Of a stretch of 33,184 bases of DNA, positions 1-6,634 are shown one piece after another. The notes under the pieces were generated by a model that was not told the DNA's origin, did not search any database, and saw nothing but the letters and a program-made list of their open reading frames with translations. Numbering within the stretch: position 1 is the stretch's first letter; each line of letters starts with the position of its first letter. A program made the position numbers and the translations under genes. The DNA lies in NCBI RefSeq assembly GCF_028618695.1, contig NZ_JAQIVI010000146.1, forward strand, positions 1-33,184, written 5' to 3'. Source of the stretch: Natrinema soli. GTDB lineage: Archaea > Halobacteriota > Halobacteria > Halobacteriales > Natrialbaceae.

Positions 1-413
1 GGTAGCGGGTGCTGGGCGCCAGCGACGGGGTGGGGCGCCGCGGTGGGTCCGCAGGCAGTCGAGTCACGGCTCGACACCAGTGGCGGACGCGCGGCTCTGT
101 CTCGAGCAGTCGATCGCGCCTCAAGCGAGTCGCTCTCTGCGGGAGCAGCAAAAGCGGTCCTGAGACGGCTCGTCGGCCAGCGACCAGGGGTACGGCCCTC
201 CCAGCCCGCGCTACGATTGATGGAACAGCCGCACTACCGACGTGCGCAAAATTTGGACTGCGAAGTTGTGCGCGGCTCTATCCCCATGGCACATCTGACC
301 GTTGCCCTCTAGGTGTGGGTCACGGGCCAGCTGGTGGGGGATCCCATGGCTGAACCAGTACGGGGGATACACGCTGATCTGTCCCCGGGTCCGCTTGCCG
401 CGGCGTGGCTCGC
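1..413 (+). other. Left edge: unassigned GC-rich stretch with an open frame
   Basis: Frame 1 is open from the window edge to a stop at 310-312, so it could be the 3' end of a gene that starts outside. Its translation is Arg/Ser/Ala-rich and I recognise no motif in it. An overlapping minus-strand frame (about 211-400) is also open, with peptides such as VYPPYWFSHG, but it has no clear start after the neighbouring regulator gene. I cannot decide which, if either, is coding. No IS ends or repeats are visible here. Confidence 0.2.
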
Positions 414-677
414 TTAGATGCGGTGGTAGTCTTCGCGGGGATCTTCGACGAACTCGTAGAGCCCACGAGCGATCTTTTGGATCCAACCAGCATCGTTCAA
501 ACGTCGTAAATAGTATTCGACATTTGGTTTCTCTAGACCAGTTTCATCGATTATGTAGCGCGGATTTGCGCGTCCCCACGGTTTCTCTGTCTTTCGACTC
601 TCTTTGAACACCTCCAATACCCGCTCACAATCCTCCGACGGCTCGAAATCCTCGTTCGGCATTAATATGTCTTGCAT
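414..677 (-). CDS. Small winged-helix DNA-binding protein
   Basis: This 87-residue acidic protein has a winged-helix pattern in its second half. A first helix and the recognition region (NPRYIIDETGLEKPNVEYYL, about residues 39-58) are followed by RRLNDAGWIQKIARGLYEF, the typical end of the recognition helix plus the beta wing. Many haloarchaeal single-domain regulators look like this. The ATG at 677 is used; a second ATG 15 bases downstream would give MPNEDFEP and is also possible. The gene diverges from the Cas7/RAMP operon that starts about 325 bases away, and a palindrome lies between them, so a role as local regulator is a reasonable inference. The exact family and ligand are unknown. Confidence 0.65.
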   Translation of the reverse strand: MQDILMPNEDFEPSEDCERVLEVFKESRKTEKPWGRANPRYIIDETGLEKPNVEYYLRRLNDAGWIQKIARGLYEFVEDPREDYHRI

Positions 678-719
678 AGGGCATCACATTAGAAAGATAA
701 TTCGGTCTGTTACACTACC

Positions 720-783
720 ATGCTATCATGTTCTGCATTATGCAAAGCATAGTACTTATTATGGATGCCGTTGTAGACAGGAG
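720..783 (+). promoter_or_regulatory. Divergent control region with nested palindrome and TATA-like box
   Basis: The perfect palindrome TGCATTATGCA (734-744) is enclosed by a second inverted pair, ATGCT (720-724) and AGCAT (746-750). Just downstream is an AT-rich TATA-like stretch, TTATTAT (755-761). An archaeal start about 25 bases further on would fall near 783. The palindrome is a candidate operator for the neighbouring winged-helix protein. The sequence features are seen directly; their function is inferred. Confidence 0.4.
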
Positions 784-785
784 TA

Positions 786-847
786 AGAAGCGCGGAACGG
801 CTACGGAACCTCTGTGGCCCGGTGCTGATACACCGGACCGCGCTTCT
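786..847 (+). other. Candidate structured leader RNA (three-helix fold)
   Basis: AGAAGCGCGG (786-795) pairs perfectly with CCGCGCTTCT (838-847). Inside, GGCTAC (799-804) can pair with GTGGCC (814-819, one G-U pair), and CGGTG (820-824) with CACCG (831-835). Together they make a compact three-way junction of 62 nt. It begins about where transcription from the TATA-like box at 755-761 would start, and ends directly before a Shine-Dalgarno sequence at 848-853. It may be a 5' UTR structure or a stable small RNA. A DNA-level role cannot be excluded. Confidence 0.35.
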
Positions 848-862
848 GAGGAGACAGAAGCA

Positions 863-1012
863 ATGTCCACTACGAATCCACGACATAAAGAAGATAGCAC
901 TAACGAAAGAAATGAGCACGACTGGTGTGATGGTCTCGCTGGGAACCGTCTACCCTGTTTCGCGTGCTTTGACTCAGCACGCCAATCGGAGGCTGGGAAC
1001 GATGTCCGGTGA
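863..1012 (+). CDS. Possible small leader protein, 49 aa
   Basis: An ATG at 863 is preceded by a strong Shine-Dalgarno sequence GAGGAG (848-853) at a 9-base spacing. It opens a 49-codon frame whose stop (1010-1012) overlaps the start of the next gene at 1002, so translation could be coupled. The product is hydrophilic (MSTTNPRHKEDSTNERNEHD at the start) and contains a CFAC pair near the middle, and I recognise no family. The frame is too short for coding statistics to decide. It may be a true operon leader gene, or simply part of the leader of the zinc-protein gene. Confidence 0.35.
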   Translation: MSTTNPRHKEDSTNERNEHDWCDGLAGNRLPCFACFDSARQSEAGNDVR

Positions 1013-1406
1013 TGACAGCTGTCAGCACCGGTCGACAATAGATGATTCCCTCGACGATTGGCCTGTTGTGATCGCGACACCGGAAGAAGCCTTAGCCGGC
1101 CATCCAGTTGGACCACGCTCTAATGGTGCCATCTGCATCGGCTGTGGTGAGACACTGCACGAGGCCGACATCGTGTTCGCGTACGCGTATCGCTGTGCTG
1201 AGTCCGCAGTATGGGCCGTCTCCCGACTATATTGTCTTGAGTGCGCACCCACTAGGATCCGATCACCGACGCTCGGCGCAACGGAGGTGCTCGTTGGGGG
1301 ACGCCTTGGGACGATCACGCTGCCCACGTCGCGGACGCATCGTCTGTGTCTCACCGAACTGGCGCTCCGGGCGTTCAGTCCAGCACAGGAAGGGTGCGCA
1401 CCATGA
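1002..1406 (+). CDS. Small zinc-binding protein, first gene of the RAMP operon
   Basis: This 134-residue protein has two zinc-ligand pairs, CIGC (residues 45-48) and CLEC (78-81), about 30 residues apart, with extra cysteines at 65 and near the C-terminus. The start at 1002 is chosen because GGAGG (988-992) lies 9 bases upstream; the longer frame upstream has no comparable signal. The stop overlaps the next start (ATGA at 1403-1406). Type IV CRISPR effectors carry a small zinc-finger subunit, Csf1, next to a Cas7-type gene. That analogy fits the position and the CxxC pairs, but I cannot show homology. It could instead be a specific HRAMP component or a zinc-binding regulator. Its function is unknown. 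Confidence 0.7.
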   Translation: MSGDDSCQHRSTIDDSLDDWPVVIATPEEALAGHPVGPRSNGAICIGCGETLHEADIVFAYAYRCAESAVWAVSRLYCLECAPTRIRSPTLGATEVLVGGRLGTITLPTSRTHRLCLTELALRAFSPAQEGCAP

Positions 1407-2281
1407 CCGACGCACTATCAGTGGCCGACCTGACGGACGTTTACGTCCGTCTCGATTGTGACCTGCTGGTCGTGGGGGACTCAATCCTGACCGATCGTCA
1501 CCACGCCTCAAACGGCAACTATGACGCTGATGATCCGCAGAACCAGATCGGCGGCATTATCCCAGCGTATCCGCTTTCGGGCTGGTTGCGTCACGGGATG
1601 GAGAAGGTTGTCCAGCAACACGGGCACACGGCCTGTCACCCTGGCGAGTCCACCGCGAACTTCATGAAAGCGGATGTGTATGATCGCGACCTCGAGGCCG
1701 GGTACCACGAGAAGGGGGCCTGTGTCGACGACACGAAGGTCGACGACGGCTGTGTAATCTTCGACCTGTTCGGCGGCTTCGAAGGGATTCCCGGCAAACT
1801 GATGCGCCGCCCGATTAAGTTCTCGCCGGTCCGCGCGAGCGTGGACTACACTCACGGGCAGGCCGAAGGCCACTACCGTCGGCTCAACCGCAACGTCGTG
1901 AGCCGAAATCCTGAGGATCATCGCGAGCCCTTGCGGAATAGTGGCATCGATGCGGTCGCGAACCTCGACGGCTGCTGGCATCTCTCGTTTCGGGAGCCAA
2001 ACCCTGCGTTTCTCGGCCTGCTCGCGGAAGCAATCGACTTTCTCAAGCGGAACAACACTGAATTCATGCACCAGCTCGGCGGGTCCCGCAACTTCGGTGC
2101 GGGGATCGTCTACTGTGATCTCATCAACCCACTCTATGAGGATCGCGAACTGGATCGCGTGTTCGACCGGGGCAAGGGTTCGACGACCGCGATGGACGAA
2201 AAAGACAAGCGATGGGCTGAGAACCACCGGCCCGAGATCGAGGATGCACTTGCCGCCCGAGTCGGTAGTGATCACGAATGA
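1403..2281 (+). CDS. Cas7-like RAMP superfamily protein
   Basis: This 292-residue protein resembles the Cas7/Csm3/Csf2 group, which forms the backbone that holds guide RNA in class 1 CRISPR effectors. Two hallmarks are visible. One is an early IIPAYPLSGWLRHG segment (about residues 52-65), matching the 'IPGSSLKGALR'-type motif after the first RAMP strand. The other is a glycine-rich GGSRNFGAG loop (226-234) before the last strand. A central FDLFGGFEGIPGKL segment and RASVDYTHGQAEG resemble the thumb/web regions of Cas7 proteins. The start at 1403 overlaps the upstream stop and has GGAAGG upstream; an earlier in-frame codon at 1346 lies inside the previous gene. It contains no nuclease motif. 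Assignment to a particular subtype is uncertain. Confidence 0.75.
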   Translation: MTDALSVADLTDVYVRLDCDLLVVGDSILTDRHHASNGNYDADDPQNQIGGIIPAYPLSGWLRHGMEKVVQQHGHTACHPGESTANFMKADVYDRDLEAGYHEKGACVDDTKVDDGCVIFDLFGGFEGIPGKLMRRPIKFSPVRASVDYTHGQAEGHYRRLNRNVVSRNPEDHREPLRNSGIDAVANLDGCWHLSFREPNPAFLGLLAEAIDFLKRNNTEFMHQLGGSRNFGAGIVYCDLINPLYEDRELDRVFDRGKGSTTAMDEKDKRWAENHRPEIEDALAARVGSDHE

Positions 2282-3063
2282 GCGAGGACGCACACCTCAC
2301 TGATGTCGAGGCGACTGCCGACACCCCCGAAGACGAGATGGTCGCTGCGTACCGTCACGACACTCACAAGTTCACGGGTGACCCCCACGAGTACGCACCC
2401 GAAACGTTTGCTGGCGTCTCGGTGAACCAGCCGGTACCGTACGGCGCGGACGGCGATGCGGCAGCACTGAGCCGCCCGAGTAGCCAGCCCGAGCAGACGG
2501 TCGCTACCCATGGAACCCACTACCGACTGTCGCTGTTGACCGGCGAGAGTCGGTACGACCCCAACGAGTTCACACGAGCGGACGTCGAGGACACCATGCG
2601 CTGCCTGCTGACAGAAGATGATCCCGAAACCATCCACCACACGTGGCTCGACAGCGATGTCGCGAGCGCGTTCAACGAGAGCGTCTACTACCCATACACA
2701 AGCCTGAAATACCACACACTGCTCGTGGCAGCGCTGCTCGACAACTACTGCGACGGCCACGAGTTCGCCGATCTCCACTTGGTCGTGGATCCGGTTGAAA
2801 AGATTGTGCCCCATCGAACGGTCTACGCGGACGAGCGCTTCACGCTCCGCATTGACGGAGATCCTCACAGGCGGCCGTCCGCGCGACTGGGCGCCCGGCC
2901 GCGGCGGTCATGGGCGGCGACGTGGACCCGGCTGCCGGCGCACCCGCTTGACGTTGCGCACGATAAGTACGACATGGTGCTGGACGCGAATCTGCGCCGG
3001 ATTAGGGCATGGTCTACGGCTCTGCAGTATCTCGAGGAGTTTCAGGGGGCGTTCGATCGATGA
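2278..3063 (+). CDS. Uncharacterised protein of the RAMP operon
   Basis: This 261-residue acidic protein has no motif I recognise. The first 75 residues are low-complexity and acidic. The middle (YYPYTSLKYHTLLVAALLDN, about residues 137-156) looks like a folded helical core. The C-terminal third has an Arg/Pro-rich segment (RRPSARLGARPRR) that could touch nucleic acid, followed by a helical tail ending LQYLEEFQGAFDR. The gene overlaps both neighbours by ATGA, so it is almost certainly made together with the Cas7-like and RAMP-like proteins and is probably a subunit or partner. Published descriptions of HRAMP loci mention, as I recall, a conserved uncharacterised protein beside the Cas5 and Cas7 homologues, and this gene would fill that slot. 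A large-subunit role is speculation. Confidence 0.7.
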   Translation: MSEDAHLTDVEATADTPEDEMVAAYRHDTHKFTGDPHEYAPETFAGVSVNQPVPYGADGDAAALSRPSSQPEQTVATHGTHYRLSLLTGESRYDPNEFTRADVEDTMRCLLTEDDPETIHHTWLDSDVASAFNESVYYPYTSLKYHTLLVAALLDNYCDGHEFADLHLVVDPVEKIVPHRTVYADERFTLRIDGDPHRRPSARLGARPRRSWAATWTRLPAHPLDVAHDKYDMVLDANLRRIRAWSTALQYLEEFQGAFDR

Positions 3064-3953
3064 CTCAGATTCAGCAGGTGCACTGGGAGTTGGAGATGGA
3101 TCACATCGGCCATCCATACTACGTGAGCGGGAACGCCATCCTGCATGCGCTTGACCAGTATCTCTCATCCGATGTCACTCAACAGCTCCACGCAAGCCAC
3201 GGCGTCTTCGTCCCCGGCCAGTTTGGGACCTTCCCCGAAGAACACTCGCAGACCGGAGCGCAGCCACATCTTGGGAGCGGCCTTCCGGCCGTCGAGTCCT
3301 ATGACGATCTGTTCCTGCTGCGGCAGGTATCGCACTCGTGGCTGCTCGATTCCCAGCCTCGAGATGCGCTGAACACGCACGATATCCGGGTCCAGAGCGG
3401 CCAGCCGGCACTGGCCCATGAAACGATCATGGGAAAACCCACCGACGCCCGGAACCAGCACCAGACGACGAAATGGTATATCACCGCCTACCTCCATGCC
3501 GACCGGGATAACGTCCTCCCACTCGCCGAACACGTCCTCGATGGCCTCCAGTTCGGCGGGCAGCGCAACTACGGCTACGGCGTCACGCGACTGAAAGACA
3601 CCCAGGTCATAGACGTGGAGACGCTGGATTACTCGCGGCTGGACGACAGTGAGGAATACCTCCTCGAACTCGTGACCCCAGTCGTGCTGGAGTCGGCGTA
3701 TCCGAACGCCCACGACCAGGACGACCCGTGGTGGTGGCGAGAAGACCGCGTCGACCTTCGAGAACGCGAAGAACAGTTCCTGGCACAGGGAGTGGCGTAC
3801 CGCCTCCAAACGATCGATCACGGACAGGTGGTGCGGTACGAGGGCGATCAACCGGTGGAGACCGCGAAGAACGGCATCCGCCGGATTGGCACCCATTCGA
3901 AGTACGGATTCGGCGAGCTGCGCGTGAAACCGGTCGCCTCATGCACTGCTTAG
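3060..3953 (+). CDS. Cas5/RAMP-like protein with two glycine-rich loops
   Basis: This 297-residue protein carries two glycine-rich loops of the kind that end RAMP ferredoxin-like folds: FGGQRNYGYG (165-174) and RIGTHSKYGFGEL (275-287). The second is close to the C-terminus, as in Cas5 and Cas6 proteins. This suggests two RRM-like domains or a highly diverged Cas5. A PLAEHVLDGLQFGG helix precedes the first loop, which is the usual RAMP arrangement. The start at 3060 overlaps the upstream stop; a codon at 3009 lies inside that gene. It is the last gene of the operon. Cas5-type proteins cap the guide-RNA 5' handle, whereas Cas6-type proteins cut the precursor. Histidines exist (for example H43, H46), but I cannot identify a catalytic site, so Cas5-like is preferred. 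Confidence 0.7.
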   Translation: MTQIQQVHWELEMDHIGHPYYVSGNAILHALDQYLSSDVTQQLHASHGVFVPGQFGTFPEEHSQTGAQPHLGSGLPAVESYDDLFLLRQVSHSWLLDSQPRDALNTHDIRVQSGQPALAHETIMGKPTDARNQHQTTKWYITAYLHADRDNVLPLAEHVLDGLQFGGQRNYGYGVTRLKDTQVIDVETLDYSRLDDSEEYLLELVTPVVLESAYPNAHDQDDPWWWREDRVDLREREEQFLAQGVAYRLQTIDHGQVVRYEGDQPVETAKNGIRRIGTHSKYGFGELRVKPVASCTA

Positions 3954-4035
3954 GATCTGAGCCACGAAGGACAGACAAATTCACCGCATAGTGGAAGTAC
4001 ATCGATAATGAATGAAGAAATCGTACTAATACCAA

Positions 4036-4095
4036 AATTGCTTGTTCGGCGACGGTTTCCCAGTCGAACGTTTGGGCTCGAGTCTTCGAATCCAT
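4036..4095 (-). pseudogene. Orphan 3' end of a GT4 glycosyltransferase
   Basis: Read on the minus strand, this short stretch encodes TRAQTFDWETVAEQA. It closely matches the C-terminus of the intact glycosyltransferase next door, ARAQRYDWDAIAAEAEQ. It lies about 30 bases beyond that gene's stop codon and has no body of its own. It looks like the remains of an earlier, related glycosyltransferase gene that was replaced by recombination. Confidence 0.6.
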
Positions 4096-4125
4096 GCTCG
4101 GAGTTTATTCTGTCAGTTCGGGAAC

Positions 4126-5262
4126 CTACCAATTACCGTTGATAGCACACTGGTAGTGCTGCTCTGCTTCCGCGGCAATAGCATCCCAGTCGTAGCGCTG
4201 GGCTCGAGCCGTGGGCTCCGTGTTCGGCCGCTCACCACTGAGGGCTCGCTCAAGCACTGCAGCGAGGTCGTCAGCGGTCGGGGACGCGAGGAAACCCGCG
4301 TCACCGATGACCTCGGAAGCGGCGGACTCGGGATGCTTCGCTGCGATAACGGTACAGTCGGCCGCCATCGCCTCCGCGAACGTGATCCCGAAGCCCTCCC
4401 GCGTCGACGGCGAGGCGAAGACGTCCACCGCGCGCATGTGTGCGAGGACGTCGTCGTACTCCTCTAAAAATCCGAGCATCGTCACGCGGTCGGCGTGCTC
4501 GAGGGTTTGGGCTTGTTTCTCGAGGCGATCGCGTTCCGGGCCATCGCCAATCACGCCCAGGGTCGCGTCGGGTGCGGCGTCCGCGACGCGATCGAAGGCC
4601 TCGAGCAGCCAGTCGACGTGTTTGTCCTCGATAAGGCGGCCGGCATAGAGGACGTCGAACCCGTCGGCCGCGGGCGGGGTGGATTCGATCCGATCGACGT
4701 CGATCCCGTTCGGCACGACCTCGATCTCGTCTCGAGTCGGGCCGAGCTTGGTGAGGCGGTCGGCGGTGACGCCCGAGACAGCGATCGGATAGTGGGGAGT
4801 TCGGGCGGTGAGTCGTTCGATGCCCTTGCCGAAGGGAGCGAGCCGATCGAGGTACTCGTCCCAGTAGTCGAGCCAGACCTCGTGCCAGGTTGTAATTAGT
4901 GGCGTGTCGGTTCCGAGAGTGGTGAGCTTCGAGGCGAGGACGGGGAAGTACGGAAAGAGGGAGGCGACGACGACGTTGTGGTCGTCGACGTTCCGCCGGA
5001 GATGCGGAAGCAGCCGGGTAGAGAAGTCGATCGCTTCCGTGATCGAGCGGCGTTCGTCGGCGTATAGCTCTTCAGCAGGTGCGACCCCGTACAGGGTGAG
5101 GCCCTTGTACTCCATCACCTGTGGGCCGTCCCAGAAGTGGCGGCCGTAGACGGTGATGTCGTGGCCCTCGGCCGCAAGGCGGATGCCGATTTCGTGGATG
5201 CGCTTTTCCGCACCGCCTTTCACGAAGGGGAACACAACGTTCGTCACGAAACCGATGTCCAT
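4126..5262 (-). CDS. GT4 family glycosyltransferase
   Basis: This 378-residue cytosolic enzyme has the GT-B fold of family GT4. The N-terminal acceptor domain opens with FPFVKGGAEKRIHEIG, the usual glycine-rich loop. The linker VVPNGIDVDRIE (about 185-196) leads into the donor domain with LYAGRLIEDKHVDWLLEAF, a GDGPERDRLE loop, and the EX7E-type signature STREGFGITFAEAMAADC. Such enzymes transfer a nucleotide-activated sugar, usually retaining its configuration, to a lipid-linked glycan at the membrane. The ATG at 5262 is preferred to a TTG one codon upstream. The gene diverges from the sulfatase-family gene at 5367. Donor and acceptor cannot be read from the sequence. Confidence 0.9.
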   Translation of the reverse strand: MDIGFVTNVVFPFVKGGAEKRIHEIGIRLAAEGHDITVYGRHFWDGPQVMEYKGLTLYGVAPAEELYADERRSITEAIDFSTRLLPHLRRNVDDHNVVVASLFPYFPVLASKLTTLGTDTPLITTWHEVWLDYWDEYLDRLAPFGKGIERLTARTPHYPIAVSGVTADRLTKLGPTRDEIEVVPNGIDVDRIESTPPAADGFDVLYAGRLIEDKHVDWLLEAFDRVADAAPDATLGVIGDGPERDRLEKQAQTLEHADRVTMLGFLEEYDDVLAHMRAVDVFASPSTREGFGITFAEAMAADCTVIAAKHPESAASEVIGDAGFLASPTADDLAAVLERALSGERPNTEPTARAQRYDWDAIAAEAEQHYQCAINGNW

Positions 5263-5330
5263 CAATGACAGGTAGGCGAACGAGTGCTAATGACCTTACG
5301 ATATGATTTCGGCGTTTTGTCTCGAAGTCT

Positions 5331-5340
5331 AAAATTATAA
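5331..5340 (+). promoter_or_regulatory. TATA-like promoter element for the gene at 5367
   Basis: AAAATTATAA lies about 30 bases before the ATG at 5367. That spacing would give a transcript with little or no leader, which is common in haloarchaea. The function is inferred from position and composition only. Confidence 0.4.
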
Positions 5341-5366
5341 CACCCTCCCACCAGTTCTCACGAGTA

Positions 5367-6632
5367 ATGAGTATAGAACTGGACAACGTGATCTTGCTTT
5401 CGGCGGACGCCCTCCGGGCGGATCATCTCTCCTGTTATGGCTATCATCGGGATACCTCACCCGTGTTAGATAAACTCGCCGAAGAGTCGATTCGGTTTAC
5501 CCAAGCCTATAGTGCGAGTTCTCACACCCGCGAAGCAGTCCCGGCATTACTCACTGGCGAGTATCCCGATGTCGCCATCGATGCGAATTATCGGCTTGTA
5601 GCGGACACGATCGCGTCCCGACTCTCGGAGGCAGGGTTCAAGACTGGTGGCTTTCACTCGAACCCGTTCGTCTCGAGGGCCTACGGCTTCGACCAGGGAT
5701 TCGACGAATTTGACGATGACCTCCACTTCGGGCAACACAAGCTTGTTGCGCTGGCCCAGCGCGCACTGGACAAGCTGCGGAATCGCCATTACGCGCGCGC
5801 CGAGGAGATCAACGACCGGTCGCTCTCCTGGATCGATTCGCTGGACACCGAGGAGTCGTTCTTCCTCTGGAACCACTATATGGACACGCACGGCCCGTAC
5901 GAACCGCCGGGCGAGTACCAGCGACTGTACCACGACGGGACGGTATCGGATAGCGAGGCGCAGTCGCTCTACCAGCGCGCGATCAAGGACCCGGATTCGA
6001 TTACGGATGAAGAGCGCCAATTGTTGATTGACCTGTACGACGCCGAAATCAGGTATAACGACGAACGGATCGGAGAATTTCTGGCGGCGCTTCGAAAGCG
6101 GGATCTGCTCGAGGATTCGCTGCTGATTGTTACGGCGGATCATGGCGACGCCTTTGGGGAACACGACTATTACGAGCACCCGCGATACTTACACGACGAG
6201 ATCACGCATGTGCCGCTGTTCGTTCGGCTGCCAGACAGCGCCGATGAGACAGTGGTCACGCCCGCGAGCACGCTGGACGTCGCCGCCACGATCGCGGAAC
6301 TGGTTGGGTCCGGCGAGGAATACGAGGGGAAATCGTTGTTCGATGTCGATTGCGAAGACCGCATCGTCTTCATGCAGGCCCGCGGCGAAAACGAGGACAG
6401 TCATCTTCGCCGGTACGCGCTGCGGACGCAGGCTGGAGCCTGTTTCTGCGAACGCGACCGGGAGACGGGCGCGCTCGAATTTTCTGAGTGTTCATCCCGA
6501 TCGCTCCAGAGCAAGCTGAATGCCCACGTCGACACTCGAGTCCGACGGGAGAACGGCGAAACTGGTTCCGAAGAGGAGGAGAAAGTCAACCAAGAGGTTG
6601 AACGTCGTCTTGATGCACTCGGTTACAAGTAA
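5367..6632 (+). CDS. Sulfatase-family (alkaline phosphatase superfamily) enzyme
   Basis: This 421-residue protein has the alkaline-phosphatase-superfamily core: a metal-binding LSADALRADHLSCYGY (Asp14 in DALRADH) and the second site VTADHGDAFGEHD followed by a THVPLFVRLP strand. The nucleophile region SSHTREAVPALLTG offers a threonine (T54). The CxPxR formylglycine motif of true sulfatases is absent, so a phospho- or sulfo-transfer or a hydrolysis using Thr is more likely than classical arylsulfatase activity. There is no signal peptide or membrane segment, so it should act in the cytosol. The C-terminus ends RRLDALGYK, a signature shared by four other proteins in this window. It lies 2 bases upstream of a GT4 gene and is probably cotranscribed with it. 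The substrate is unknown, but a glycan-assembly step is likely. Confidence 0.85.
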   Translation: MSIELDNVILLSADALRADHLSCYGYHRDTSPVLDKLAEESIRFTQAYSASSHTREAVPALLTGEYPDVAIDANYRLVADTIASRLSEAGFKTGGFHSNPFVSRAYGFDQGFDEFDDDLHFGQHKLVALAQRALDKLRNRHYARAEEINDRSLSWIDSLDTEESFFLWNHYMDTHGPYEPPGEYQRLYHDGTVSDSEAQSLYQRAIKDPDSITDEERQLLIDLYDAEIRYNDERIGEFLAALRKRDLLEDSLLIVTADHGDAFGEHDYYEHPRYLHDEITHVPLFVRLPDSADETVVTPASTLDVAATIAELVGSGEEYEGKSLFDVDCEDRIVFMQARGENEDSHLRRYALRTQAGACFCERDRETGALEFSECSSRSLQSKLNAHVDTRVRRENGETGSEEEEKVNQEVERRLDALGYK

Positions 6633-6634
6633 TT

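Noticed and set aside
1..413. Coding frames on both strands at the left edge
   Set aside because: Several long frames overlap here, as is common in GC-rich haloarchaeal DNA. None shows a recognisable domain or a good start, so only an uncertain edge note was given.
786..847. tRNA gene
   Set aside because: The fold has three helices, but it is only 62 nt long and lacks the conserved T-loop (TTCRA) and anticodon arm layout.
5367..6632. Classical arylsulfatase
   Set aside because: There is no C/S-x-P-x-R formylglycine motif; the nucleophile position is Thr, as in related phosphatases and transferases.
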